Position numbers and translations under genes: made by a program
In this document: in pieces, positions 41,850 through 50,175 of the stretch
Position numbering within the stretch: position 1 is the stretch's first letter
How the letters are laid out: each line of letters starts with the position of its first letter
Assembly: GCA_963704455.1 (NCBI GenBank)
Contig: OY969905.1
Location: 4,278,001 to 4,342,000 of the forward strand
DNA length: 64,000 nt
Direction of reading: 5' to 3'
Source: DASTCZ01 sp963704455
Lineage (GTDB): Bacteria > Acidobacteriota > Terriglobia > Acidiferrales > UBA7541
Notes under the pieces: generated by a model
Database searches by the model: none
Seen by the model: the letters and a program-made list of their open reading frames with translations, nothing else
Told to the model about the DNA's origin: nothing

Positions 41850-42830
41850 ATGGAACTGCGAAAGGACCCGATTACTCGAAGCTGGGTAGTGATAGGCCAT
41901 CCAGAAAGTGAGGAATCGCCTGCGGACGGGTGTCCGCTGTGCCCGGGGAATGAAGAGGAGCAGAAAACGCTTCTGAAGGTGCCGGAAACCGGCACTTGGC
42001 AGGTGCGCGTGATGCCGCACGTGGACCCGCTGTATCGGATCGAAGGCGAAGTGGGGCGCGAGGCGGAAGGCATTTACGACCGGATGGGGCTGGTAGGGGC
42101 GCACGAGGTCATCGTGGAAACGCCTCTGCACGAGAAGAGGCTTTCGCAATTGAGCGACGAGGAGATTGATCGTGTGCTGACAGTTTATGCGCAGCGAATC
42201 GCGGACTTGAAACGGGACCCGCGGTTCAAGTACGTGACCATATTCAAGAACCAGGGCACAGTGGCGGGCGCGGAATGGACTCACTCGCATGCGCAGGTGA
42301 CGGCGACGACGTTTGTGCCGCGGCGAATCCTGTATGAATTGCGCGCGGCGCGGATGTGGTACCAGGAAAAGGAGCGTTGCGTTTTCTGCGACATTGTGAG
42401 GCAAGAGGAGAAGCGCGGGAAGCGGCTGGTGGATACGCAGGGGGAATACCTGGCGTTTTGTCCGTATGCGTCGAGGGTGCCATTCGAAGTCTGGCTGATG
42501 CACCGAAGACACAACCATCTATTTGAAACGCCCAGGCCGGGGGCGAACCGGCGTCATTTGGCGGGGCTTCTGGGGAGGACGCTGCGGAGACTGGAACAAT
42601 TGACGCAGGACTATCACCTGGTGGTGCACACGTCACCAAACACGACATCGTATAAGGGAGAACTGGCGGATTTCTGGACGACGATTGCGGATGACTACCA
42701 CTGGCACTTCGAGATCTTGCCGATTGTTGAATCGAGGAGCAAGTCGTACAGCATAAAAGAGGTGTATTTCAATCCGCTGGAGCCGGAAGCTGCGGCGGAG
42801 AGGTTGCGGGGGTTGGCGCCGAATGCTTAA
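41850..42830 (+). CDS. Galactose-1-phosphate uridylyltransferase-like (HIT superfamily) protein
   Basis: A 326-residue GalT-family protein. It begins MELRKDPITRSWVVIGHPE, has a first Cys pair in DGCPLCPGN and a second pair in RCVFCDIV, the zinc-type ligands. The active-site histidines appear in WTHSHAQVTAT (H-x-H-x-Q; GalT enzymes have HPHxQ). The middle contains VTIFKNQGTVAGAEWTHSHAQ, and the C-terminal half resembles the second GalT domain (ALL...HLVVHTSPNTT; WHFEILP). Canonical GalT enzymes swap UMP between UDP-glucose and Gal-1-P; members of this subgroup are also close to ADP-glucose/AP4A phosphorylases, so the nucleotide and sugar are uncertain. Confidence 0.82.
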   Translation: MELRKDPITRSWVVIGHPESEESPADGCPLCPGNEEEQKTLLKVPETGTWQVRVMPHVDPLYRIEGEVGREAEGIYDRMGLVGAHEVIVETPLHEKRLSQLSDEEIDRVLTVYAQRIADLKRDPRFKYVTIFKNQGTVAGAEWTHSHAQVTATTFVPRRILYELRAARMWYQEKERCVFCDIVRQEEKRGKRLVDTQGEYLAFCPYASRVPFEVWLMHRRHNHLFETPRPGANRRHLAGLLGRTLRRLEQLTQDYHLVVHTSPNTTSYKGELADFWTTIADDYHWHFEILPIVESRSKSYSIKEVYFNPLEPEAAAERLRGLAPNA

Positions 42831-42833
42831 AGA

Positions 42834-42900
42834 CAGAGACGAATTCAAATTTGAAATTTGACATTTCAGAAGAAAACTAAAAATGTAAAGAAGGGAAACC
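42834..42900 (-). repeat. Dispersed intergenic repeat, copy 8 (inverted orientation, core only)
   Basis: Contains GAATTCAAATTTGAAATTTG and GACATTTCAGAAGAAAAC, matching the core of copies 4-7 in the same orientation, and followed by purine-rich AAATGTAAAGAAGGGAAAC. Confidence 0.6.
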
Positions 42901-43338
42901 AACAACTGCTTTCTTGGAAATATGAAGTTGAGGCAATTGATACGGATCCTTCTCCGCGTCCCAATGAAGGACATCGGGACACCGCTCAGGATAACAACAA
43001 CCCTTTAAACGGCTGCTGAAGACAATTACAGGATTGCTAGCCGGCGGCGAGTGGCCCCGCCCCTTCAAACCACGGCGGGCTAAACAGATATCCGCACAGG
43101 CCAAAGGCGAAATTAGAGAAGCACAAGAGAGTTAGGGGGCTTGTGGTGGAACGGGGCTGGGTTGGCTTTGGTTGGAAAGAGTTTCGCCACAATTGGCAAT
43201 AGTGTTGATATTTGCGATTTTGCTGAGGTTTTTTCATGCTTTTTGGGGGAAATGAATTGGGGTTATGAGGCGGGACCTGTCCCTAGGGACAAGTTAGCGA
43301 CTGCGTCAACTATTGGCCGAAACTGAACCCCCTACCCA

Positions 43339-43368
43339 TTTACAAGAGGCTTGACGATGTACTATATT
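43339..43368 (+). promoter_or_regulatory. Candidate promoter of the bactofilin gene
   Basis: TTTACA at 43339-43344 and TATATT at 43363-43368, spaced 18 bases, about 70 bases before the bactofilin start. A second possible -35 (TTGACG at 43351) is too close to the same -10. Confidence 0.35.
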
Positions 43369-43439
43369 CCGGCCCTCTAGTGGTGTCATGGGGCCCGCCC
43401 AGGAAAACCCCTTTTAAGACCCACCCCGAGGAGGAAAGC

Positions 43440-43988
43440 ATGTGGCGCAGGAATGAGGAACCGAAGGTATCTCCTTCTCACCAAAACGTTGTTGCGACGC
43501 CCACGGCCCCAGTAGCACCCGTGCAATCATATCAACCTGTTGCGCAACCCGAACCGCCGAAGCCCGCGGTTAGCATTGTGAGCAAGGGAATCTCGATTCA
43601 CGGACAAGTGACCGGCACCGAGGACTTGCAGATCAACGGCGAGGTGCGCGGGCAAGTGAAACTGGCCGGCGGACGCGTGACGATTGGGACGGAAGGGAAT
43701 GTTGCAGGCGATATCGAAGCGCGCGAGATCATTGTGCGCGGCGAGTTGAAGGGCAACCTTCGCGCGGTGGACAGAATTCTTGTCGGGCCGACGGGCCGGT
43801 GGCATGGCGATTCAGTTTCACCACGTCTGGCGATTGAAGATGGCGCGGTGGTGAGCGGAAAGCTGGAAGTAGCGGCCCCCGTGGAAAAGAAATCCGGCAA
43901 GACAGGCGCGAATGGCAGCAACGGCGCGGCACATACACCACAAGTGGAAGTACCACTTGCGATCGGCGCCGGCGAAAAGGAATCGTAA
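43440..43988 (+). CDS. Bactofilin (polymer-forming cytoskeletal protein)
   Basis: A 182-residue bactofilin. A Pro-rich N-terminal tail (about residues 1-40) precedes the beta-helical core with repeated short strands: KGISIHGQVTGTEDLQINGEVRGQVKL, GRVTIGTEGNVAGDIEAREIIVRGELKGNLRAVDRILVGPTGRWHGDSVSPRLAIEDGAVVSGKLEV. The C-terminal tail is disordered. Bactofilins polymerise without nucleotide and place cell-wall or motility proteins. The ATG at 43440 follows GAGGAGGAAAG. The methyltransferase-like gene follows after 26 bases, so the two are likely co-expressed. Confidence 0.93.
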   Translation: MWRRNEEPKVSPSHQNVVATPTAPVAPVQSYQPVAQPEPPKPAVSIVSKGISIHGQVTGTEDLQINGEVRGQVKLAGGRVTIGTEGNVAGDIEAREIIVRGELKGNLRAVDRILVGPTGRWHGDSVSPRLAIEDGAVVSGKLEVAAPVEKKSGKTGANGSNGAAHTPQVEVPLAIGAGEKES

Positions 43989-44014
43989 GAGCAGAATTAA
44001 GGATAGCCCCGAGA

Positions 44015-44728
44015 ATGGGATTGTTGAACCGTTTGCGCCTTTCCCCCGAGCGCGCACCGGCAGCAGATGCCGCGCTTCCGCGCATGCACGTGCCAACCGT
44101 TTCCCCCGCGCCGCCCTCTTTTGCGCCGCGCGAAACCCGCAACTCCAGCAGCCTGAGAGATTTCCTGTGGCATCTTGGCGGACTCGGGCGCGGGAGTTTG
44201 CTGGACCTGGGGCCTGCATGGCAATCCACGATTACATTTTTTATTGACCGCGGGTTCAAGGTTTACACCGAGGACTTGCTGACGGGCTGGAAACAATATT
44301 CGCAGGCGGAGATGGAACGGCAGCGTACGTTGCCCGCGGAAGTGGAACACACGTCACCGGCGGAAGTGGCGAATCAATTTCTGGAAGCCAGCCTGAAATT
44401 CGAGCCGGGAAGTTTTGATGCCGTGTTTTTGTGGGACCTGCTCGACTACCTGGATGGCGACATGATGGGGCGGGTGGCGGAACGAGTAAGCAAGTTGTTG
44501 CGCGAGGGTGGCGTGGTGCTGGCGGTGTTCCACAGCAAGAGACCGAATCAGTTCCAGCGCTACCGCGTTCTGGATGAACACACGCTCGAGCTGGTGCCAG
44601 CGCCTTCGGTGTTCCCGTTTGTGAGGACGTTTCAGAACCGGGAGATCCTTGAATTATTCGGGCGGTTCCATACGTCGAAGACTTACCTCGGAAGAGATCA
44701 GCTCCGCGAAGCACTGTTTGTGAAGTAG
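44015..44728 (+). CDS. SAM-methyltransferase-fold protein
   Basis: A 237-residue class I methyltransferase-like protein. Motif I is weakly kept as GSLLDLGPAWQST (about residues 60-72), an acidic residue ends strand 2 (KVYTEDLL) and motif IV is FDAVFLWDLLDYLD (about 133-146). The rest of the fold follows: MMGRVAERVSKLLREGGVVLAVFHSK. The degenerate motif I means catalytic activity is uncertain. It lies 26 bases after bactofilin. The ~40-residue N-terminal extension is rich in Pro/Ala. Confidence 0.72.
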   Translation: MGLLNRLRLSPERAPAADAALPRMHVPTVSPAPPSFAPRETRNSSSLRDFLWHLGGLGRGSLLDLGPAWQSTITFFIDRGFKVYTEDLLTGWKQYSQAEMERQRTLPAEVEHTSPAEVANQFLEASLKFEPGSFDAVFLWDLLDYLDGDMMGRVAERVSKLLREGGVVLAVFHSKRPNQFQRYRVLDEHTLELVPAPSVFPFVRTFQNREILELFGRFHTSKTYLGRDQLREALFVK

Positions 44729-44847
44729 CCCTCCTGAAATAATAAGCAAATCACTCTTGATCGGTGTGGATCTGTACGCGTGGCGGCTAGGTGGAGTTTG
44801 CACGAGAATTTCAACGCGGAGGCGCAGAGGAAAGGGAGAAATGCAGA

Positions 44848-44880
44848 GAGAAAAAAAGAAGGCCGCCCGGTAGAGCGGCC
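44848..44880 (-). terminator. Terminator of the small membrane protein gene (minus strand)
   Basis: Hairpin GGCCGCCCGG...AGCGGCC at 44861-44880. On the minus strand it is followed by TTCTTTTTTTCTCTC. It lies 90 bases after the stop of the minus-strand gene at 44971. Confidence 0.75.
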
Positions 44881-44970
44881 TCCGTAACACTTACCCTGAG
44901 AGGGACACCAACTTTTTAGAGAGACAAAACCTGCGCTGAGAGAGACAGAAAATTTTGCCAACCAATCGGG

Positions 44971-45156
44971 CTAGCCAGTGTGGCCGCCGCGAAGGGACCA
45001 GAGCCAGCGGATTAAGTCACGCTGTTTTGTGATGATGTCGGACTGCCAGATAATGCCCCAAAGCAGGAGGCTCATGACCAGGACACTCAGGGCTAGCGCG
45101 ACACTTAATTGCGACTCAGTGGCGGGAATCTTAAGCCGTTGAATCAGAGTGCGCAT
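44971..45156 (-). CDS. Small single-pass membrane protein
   Basis: A 61-residue protein from the ATG at 45156, preceded by TGGAGGATTTACC (strong ribosome-binding site). A cytoplasmic basic head (MRTLIQRLKIPATESQ) is followed by a transmembrane helix LSVALALSVLVMSLLLWGIIW and a basic tail (KQRDLIRWLWSLRGG). It has its own terminator at 44848 and a structured 5' region at 45183, so it appears to be a one-gene unit. No known family. Confidence 0.7.
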   Translation of the reverse strand: MRTLIQRLKIPATESQLSVALALSVLVMSLLLWGIIWQSDIITKQRDLIRWLWSLRGGHTG

Positions 45157-45182
45157 GGTAAATCCTCCATTTGAGTGGCGAC

Positions 45183-45257
45183 GGGGGGGCCGCTGCACCT
45201 GTACCATCGGGCAATCCTGATTCCACAACTAGCCGGGGGTACAGGTAGAGTCCCCCC
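45183..45257 (-). ncRNA. Structured 5' leader candidate upstream of a small membrane protein
   Basis: A two-tier hairpin. The outer stem is seven G against six C (45183-45189/45252-45257), and the inner stem is a perfect 9-bp pairing ACCTGTACC/GGTACAGGT (45197-45205/45238-45246) closing a 32-base loop with CCCGGC and GCCCGA. Asymmetric internal loops lie between. On the minus strand it sits 26 bases before the start codon of the 61-residue membrane protein, the usual place for a cis-regulatory RNA. It could also be a plain transcription terminator for the plus strand. Confidence 0.35.
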
Positions 45258-45364
45258 TTTATTTTCAATGACTTAGCAGAGGCCATGTGCGTGGAGGCTT
45301 ACTTGTGGGACAAAAAAATTTCCATATCTTCCATTTTGGGGGCGACTGGCAATGAAATGCGGGA

Positions 45365-46018
45365 TCAGAGGAGACTGCGGAGGCGGAGGGCGGCGTTGAG
45401 TTGGCGGGGCGAGGTGAATTGGATGGCGTCGAGGCCCATGCGGCGGCCGACGCGGACGTAGGCGAGGATGTCGTCCACGTAAAGGATGCGCGATGGCGGG
45501 GCGCCTGCGGCGTGGATGGCGGCCTGGTAGATCTTGGGCTGGGGCTTGCTGGCTCCGATGCGGCAGGAAAGAATTTGTGCGGAGAAGTAGCGCATGAAAG
45601 TGAAATGGGACAACTGATATTCGACGTGGAGCGGGTCGGTGTTGGAGAGGAGCAGCAGGCGGCAGCGTTGAGAGAGGCGAGCGAAAAGTGAGTTGGGGAG
45701 AAGCTGGCCGGGGAGGATGACGCTGCACCAAGCGCGGCAGAATTGGTCGAATGAGACGCGGAGGTTGTAGCGATTGCTGAGGTGAGCGCACCAATCGCGC
45801 GGGGCGAGGCGGCCTTCCTGCCAGTCGAGCCAGAGGGGATCGAGCTGGATATCAGCCCAGATTTTTTCCGGGGATTCCATTTTTTTGGAGTGGAGGATGG
45901 AGGTGACTTGGCGCGGGTCGAGGCGGAGGATGACTCGGCCGATGTCAAAGATAATGGCGGCGGGCGGGAGTTGGCGGGAATTGGCCCCAGAATTACTAGA
46001 GCGAGGCATCGTCTTCAA
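45365..46018 (-). CDS. HAD-superfamily hydrolase
   Basis: A 217-residue HAD-like phosphatase. Motif I is IIFDIGRVIL (residue ~27 Asp is the nucleophile; the general acid position holds glycine), motif II is LLLLSNTDPLH, motif III is GASKPQPKIYQAA with the lysine, and motif IV is ILYVDDILAYVRVGRRMGLDAIQF. The cap domain is helical (class IA, as in YihX-like proteins). The missing second Asp in DxD may lower or change activity. The start overlaps the end of the DedA gene by 23 bases; an internal ATG three codons in is possible. Confidence 0.8.
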   Translation of the reverse strand: MKTMPRSSNSGANSRQLPPAAIIFDIGRVILRLDPRQVTSILHSKKMESPEKIWADIQLDPLWLDWQEGRLAPRDWCAHLSNRYNLRVSFDQFCRAWCSVILPGQLLPNSLFARLSQRCRLLLLSNTDPLHVEYQLSHFTFMRYFSAQILSCRIGASKPQPKIYQAAIHAAGAPPSRILYVDDILAYVRVGRRMGLDAIQFTSPRQLNAALRLRSLL

Positions 46019-46670
46019 CGGTGGTGTCGCCGCCGGATTTGGCGCTCGGCTTGGGAGTGCGGGCGCGGAGGATGCCTATGATGGCGGGAAGGAGCGAGAG
46101 AAAAACTACGGCGGCGATTACGTAGTGAATTCGTTCGCTAATGTTGGGAATGACGCGGCCGAGGAAGAAACCGCCGAGGATCATGGAGCTGACCCAAAGC
46201 GTGCCACCAGCGATGTCGTAAAGAAGGTAGTGCGAGTAATTCATTTCAGCGGCGCCAGCTACGGGCGGGCAGAAGGTACGGATGATGGGAACATACCGCG
46301 CAAGGATGACGGTTTTGCCGCCATAGGCTTCGTAGAAATCGTGAGCGCGCTGGAGATGCCTGCGCTTGAAAATGAAGGAATCGCGACGGCGATAAATCGC
46401 GTGGCCGGCCTGGCGCCCGATCCAGTAGCCGACCTGATCGCCTGCGATGGCGCAAAGAATGACAAGTGGAAGAAGGGTCCAAACTTTTAGGAGGCCGGCG
46501 GCGGCGAAGACCCCAGCAGTGACGAGAAGGGAATCGCCCGGGAGAAAAAATCCTACGAAGAAGCCGGTTTCAATGAAAACGATGATGCAGACGAGAAGTG
46601 TGCCGCCCCAGCGGATCAGTCCCTGGACGTCGTAGAGAGTGTGGAGAAGGCTGCGGATTGATTCGAGCAT
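45996..46670 (-). CDS. DedA-family membrane protein
   Basis: A 224-residue DedA (SNARE-associated/VTT) protein. It shows the conserved GFFLPGDSLLVTAGVFA, then GDQVGYWIGRQAG, the amphipathic ARYVPIIRTFCPPVAGAAEMNYSHYLLYDIAGG and a C-terminal membrane segment. DedA proteins are inner-membrane transporters or scramblases for polyprenyl or phospholipid carriers. It overlaps the HAD hydrolase gene by 23 bases (same strand), so they are co-expressed. Confidence 0.9.
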   Translation of the reverse strand: MLESIRSLLHTLYDVQGLIRWGGTLLVCIIVFIETGFFVGFFLPGDSLLVTAGVFAAAGLLKVWTLLPLVILCAIAGDQVGYWIGRQAGHAIYRRRDSFIFKRRHLQRAHDFYEAYGGKTVILARYVPIIRTFCPPVAGAAEMNYSHYLLYDIAGGTLWVSSMILGGFFLGRVIPNISERIHYVIAAVVFLSLLPAIIGILRARTPKPSAKSGGDTTVEDDASL

Positions 46671-46942
46671 TCGTTGTGGGCTGTGAATGGGGCCGAGAGC
46701 GGCGCCGTGATCGGGGCGCGGCCGCTACGCCGCAATAAAACCTCACGCGAAACAAGGTAGCAGAAAAGGACGGGATTCCCGCAGCTTTCTTCCCAGGCAA
46801 GACTCAAGGAAGCAACCGCGACCCAGAAGAGAATCATAATGTCGGGCAAGCGCTGCATGTGCAGTGGTTCCTTTCGCTATCGCTTCCTTGTCCTGCTGCG
46901 TGGCAGCCGTGCACACGCAGCAGGTCTTGTGTGAGAACAATA
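46671..46942. other. Intergenic region between divergent genes
   Basis: About 270 bases, presumably the promoter region for the DedA gene (left) and the small genes (right). I see no palindrome or strong hexamers. Confidence 0.35.
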
Positions 46943-47167
46943 ATGAGGCCGCGGTTTGATTGGGGCAATGAACTGAAAGAATCAAAGAAAAAGTACGAAG
47001 GTACTGCGATGGATAAGGGCGAGGAATTGTGCCCCAAATGTAACGAGTACCTCTTACCTATCATTCTGGTGCCTGAGTACCATTGTGAGAGAAGAGCGCC
47101 TCCCGCAAGATGGCTCCTGCGTGACCGACTTCTTACTGAGGGAGCCGAAAATGCCAAGCGTATATGA
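46943..47167 (+). CDS. Small Cys-containing hypothetical protein
   Basis: A possible 74-residue protein from an ATG at 46943, or 52 residues from the ATG at 47009 (GAAGG upstream). The core reads MDKGEELCPKCNEYLLPII, then YHCERRAPPARW, a C-x-x-C with a later Cys. The tail (LLRDRLLTEGAENAKRI) overlaps the next gene by 17 bases, which would suit coupling or could mean the frame is spurious. Confidence 0.35.
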   Translation: MRPRFDWGNELKESKKKYEGTAMDKGEELCPKCNEYLLPIILVPEYHCERRAPPARWLLRDRLLTEGAENAKRI

Positions 47168-47360
47168 AGCGTGGATTGGCCAACCGGTTGTTCTGCAAGT
47201 GGCCGCAGGTGAGATTCGAGTTCCTCTGCATGGAATCATCGTCAGCGAGAATTATGACGCGGTGAGGTTCCGAGTCGGCGAAGGCTGGGACATTGATATT
47301 TTCAAGGCCATGATCCTGGCGGTGGAAGAAGACAACTGGGCGAGCATCGTCACGCACTAA
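47151..47360 (+). CDS. Small hypothetical protein
   Basis: A 69-residue protein with GAGGGAGCCGAAA before the ATG. It reads MPSVYEAWIGQPVVLQVAAGEIRVPLHGIIVSENYDAVRFRVGEGWDIDIFKAMILAVEE, likely a small beta-barrel. It ends just before a strong terminator, supporting a real short transcript. Family not assigned. Confidence 0.6.
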   Translation: MPSVYEAWIGQPVVLQVAAGEIRVPLHGIIVSENYDAVRFRVGEGWDIDIFKAMILAVEEDNWASIVTH

Positions 47361-47404
47361 ACCAAAACAAGATTATTCCGGCCCTGCCTCTGTCTCAACC
47401 CCCC

Positions 47405-47453
47405 GGCCCCGGGTTGTCATCCCCCTGACCAACCCGGGGCCTTCCTTTTTCTT
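47405..47453 (+). terminator. Intrinsic terminator
   Basis: GCCCCGGGTT (47406-47415) pairs with AACCCGGGGC (47431-47440), 10 bp perfect, then CTTCCTTTTTC. It ends the transcript of the small gene at 47151. Confidence 0.88.
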
Positions 47454-47632
47454 AACAAATGAAAAGATCGAAACGTGGACACCGCGAATGGCTAATTCGC
47501 AGGCGTCGCGTGTTATGATATTTACTCGTAAAGTAGAAACGAGCACGTGGAGGAAGCGCGCTTCGGGAAAGCACTGCCATTCAAGAGAAGAAGCGATTCG
47601 GGAAGCAACTCGACGCAGGAGAAAGACATCTG

Positions 47633-49780
47633 TTGATTGAGCGCAGAACGCGCGCAGACGGAAGGCCACTGGGGGTGGGAGTGAAGAACGGCGAAGGACG
47701 GAATTCCAGGTGGTTCAATGGCGCGACGGCGTGCCTTCTCTTGTCCGTCGTGTTCCTTGCAGGCTGCCAGAATTACAACGTTCCGATTACGCAAGTGCCT
47801 GGTGGAGGCTCGGGCGGGGGTTCCACAGGATTGTTCATCACGCTGATTCCCGGAGGAACGGTTTTTATTGACTCGGCAAAGACGCGTCAACTGACGGCAG
47901 CATTGACGAACGACCCGAGCAACCAGGGAGTGACTTGGGTGCTTATGGGGCCGGGGAGCCTGAGCAACATTACCAATTTGGGAGCGTCGTTTACCGCGGC
48001 TTCGGCGGTGGGCACGTCCGCGGTGATCCAAGCAACTTCTGTAAGCGATCCAACTCAAATTGCGCAGGCCACTATGTTAGTGGTGCCCGATCCTACGATA
48101 ACGACTACAAGTGTTGCGAATGCCACGGTGGGAACGCCTTACCTCGCGGTGATTAACGTGTCGAATGGAAGCAATCCATTCAACTGGAGCATAGCGGGAG
48201 GGACATTACCTCCGGGGCTTTTTTTGTCAGTGGATAGCATTGCGAGCGTGACGATTGCGGGAACTCCGACGACGGCAGGGACTTACAATTTCAAATTGCA
48301 GGCGCTGGATGTGTGCAATGTGGCGACGACGCAGTCGTTTACGATGACGGTGGGAGCGAGCAGTTCGCCGGCAAACGCGCTGATGGGCGGCGGAGTAAAT
48401 AACGCGATGTTGCAGGGGCAATACGCGTTTAAGTTCAACGGCTTTGGGCCGCGGGGATTCACGGCGGAGGCGGGCAGCTTTACGGCGGATGGAAAGGGCA
48501 ACATTACCGGAGGAGTGCTGGACCGCAACGGCGCAGCGGGTCCGCAGGCGAAGATGACGTTCGCGGGAACTTATGGAGTGGGCGCGAACCAGCTTGGCGC
48601 GATTATCGTGCAATTCGCGGATGGGACGAGCAATACATTTGCGCTGGCAGTAAATTCGACGGGAGACGCTCGGTTCATCGAATTCGACGATATGACGGGC
48701 GCGGGGACGCGCGGGTCGGGGGAGATGAGGAGAAGGGATCCGGGATTGGCGGGCGGAGCGGGAGTGGTGGGAAACCCGGCCGGTGATTTCGTTGTGGAGT
48801 TGACGGGAATGGATGCGAGCGGCGCGCGGCTTGCGATGGCGGGGCAATTCACGGCGAATGATTCGGGGGCGGTGGTGCAAAGCGAGATGGATGCGAATGA
48901 TGCCGGAACGATGGCGACGCAGATTCCGTTTTCAGGCGGGGCGAGTTTTTCGGCGGATGGGTCGGGGAGCGCTGCGTGGAACGTGCCGGGATTTGGAACC
49001 GTGCACTTGAGTTTGTATGCGGTTTCTGCGGACGAAGTGTTTGCGGTGGGAATGGATGCGCCGGCGCCGGGAGTGCCAGTGGTGGCGGGCTCTGTGATGC
49101 GGCAGAGTGGCGGGCCGTTTACGAGCACGTCGCTTAAAGGAAGCGCCGTGATTCAGATGACAGGGTTCAATTCCGGGCAAAAGCAAAGCGGCGGACTGGC
49201 CACGGGGACGGTGGGCGTGCTGCGATTTGACGGTACTGGTGGGGCGCAGGAATTTGCATTGCAGACGGGACATGGGGCTGCGGCGGACTTGAATACATCG
49301 TTTGTAATGAGCGCGAGCGCGGAGGGAAGGTTAGTGCTGGGCTCGGCGGGGGATGGAATTGTTTACTTGGCGTCGCCCACGCGCGGATTTGTGCTGGGAA
49401 CGGATGCGAATGTGGAGGCGGGGACGCTGGAGAGCCAAGCGGGAGCGCTGGCGGCTGGATTCAATGGAGTTCTCGTTGGTGCGAGCGCCGGGCAATCTTC
49501 TCCGGGGCTGGCGGAAAGCGTGTTTTCGATTTCGTTTGGCGGCGGTGGAAATGGGATTTTAGTAGAAGCTGTGAGCGACTCGACGGGACTGTCCGCGAAT
49601 GTTGCGCCGCCGGGCGGAGTTTTGTACCAGACATTGAACGGGATCGTTGAATTTTTCAGCTCTGCACCGCAGACAGGTACCGATGGGATGATTGGATTGA
49701 TGTTTGTCGTTTCAACGGGAAAAGCAGTTTATGTGCAGATGGGGCCACTGGCGGCGGCCCCGGTTATGATTCAGAACTGA
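47633..49780 (+). CDS. Large surface lipoprotein with Ig-like domains
   Basis: A lipoprotein of up to 715 residues. A lipobox ACLLLSVVFLAGC marks the acylation cysteine at about residue 45. Then come a Gly/Ser-rich spacer, a Big-type Ig-like domain (TRQLTAALTNDPSNQGVTWVL...AQATMLVV) and a putative Ig/cadherin-like domain (GTPYLAVINVSNGSNPFNWSIAGGTLPPGLFLS...AGTYNFKLQALD). Then several copies of a roughly 130-residue beta-domain with GQYAFKFNGF, SFTADGKGNITGGVLD and ARFIEFDDMTGAGTRGSG. The TTG at 47633 gives the longest frame; a GTG at 47681 gives a more ordinary signal peptide. The last domains recur in the 1810-residue neighbour. An adhesive or binding role at the cell surface is inferred. 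Confidence 0.72.
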   Translation: MIERRTRADGRPLGVGVKNGEGRNSRWFNGATACLLLSVVFLAGCQNYNVPITQVPGGGSGGGSTGLFITLIPGGTVFIDSAKTRQLTAALTNDPSNQGVTWVLMGPGSLSNITNLGASFTAASAVGTSAVIQATSVSDPTQIAQATMLVVPDPTITTTSVANATVGTPYLAVINVSNGSNPFNWSIAGGTLPPGLFLSVDSIASVTIAGTPTTAGTYNFKLQALDVCNVATTQSFTMTVGASSSPANALMGGGVNNAMLQGQYAFKFNGFGPRGFTAEAGSFTADGKGNITGGVLDRNGAAGPQAKMTFAGTYGVGANQLGAIIVQFADGTSNTFALAVNSTGDARFIEFDDMTGAGTRGSGEMRRRDPGLAGGAGVVGNPAGDFVVELTGMDASGARLAMAGQFTANDSGAVVQSEMDANDAGTMATQIPFSGGASFSADGSGSAAWNVPGFGTVHLSLYAVSADEVFAVGMDAPAPGVPVVAGSVMRQSGGPFTSTSLKGSAVIQMTGFNSGQKQSGGLATGTVGVLRFDGTGGAQEFALQTGHGAAADLNTSFVMSASAEGRLVLGSAGDGIVYLASPTRGFVLGTDANVEAGTLESQAGALAAGFNGVLVGASAGQSSPGLAESVFSISFGGGGNGILVEAVSDSTGLSANVAPPGGVLYQTLNGIVEFFSSAPQTGTDGMIGLMFVVSTGKAVYVQMGPLAAAPVMIQN

Positions 49781-50175
49781 ACTTAATCTCTTCCTTAGCA
49801 AGAACTCACAACAATTTGTTTACACAAGAGGGTGAAGGTACAGGCCTGCCATTCCCACGATTGTTGGTCAAATAGATTAATGATCCGGCGCGAAGCCACA
49901 TGTGAATTGAATTCCAGCATCAAGGACGCGTGCCAAAATCGGGAGGTCACAAGTTTGGCGACTATGAGATTTTGCTAATGAGCGGAGACGGCGGAAAAAG
50001 CTGTTGGCGAAATCGTGAAGTTGTTGAAGGCGAACTAAATATGTGGTAGAAGAAGACGCCGCGCGTAGTGCCTTGCCGGAATGATACACGTCCTGAGAAT
50101 TGCGCGGCTGCTGATTGAATTCTCGAACCGGGAATTGTGTGGGATTCCGGGGCGCGAATCCACAAAGGAAGCCAA
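49781..50175. other. Intergenic region between two surface lipoprotein genes
   Basis: 395 bases. No protein-like frame, hairpin or repeat found. It must hold the promoter of the large lipoprotein gene, but the hexamers are not obvious. Confidence 0.4.

Larger units (their letters stand above)
42831..43439. other. Long intergenic region upstream of bactofilin
   Basis: 609 bases. It contains dispersed repeat copy 8 (42834-42900), a 14-bp palindrome TGTCCCTAGGGACA at 43278-43291, and a promoter-like pair near 43339-43368. The frames across it have no protein-like composition. A second copy of a C-rich stretch GGCCCCGCCCCTTCAAACC at about 43051 may be a hairpin remnant. Confidence 0.5.

Noticed and set aside
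41736..42518. 260-codon minus-strand frame over the GalT-like gene
   Set aside because: Antisense shadow; the plus-strand gene has recognisable motifs and a plausible start.
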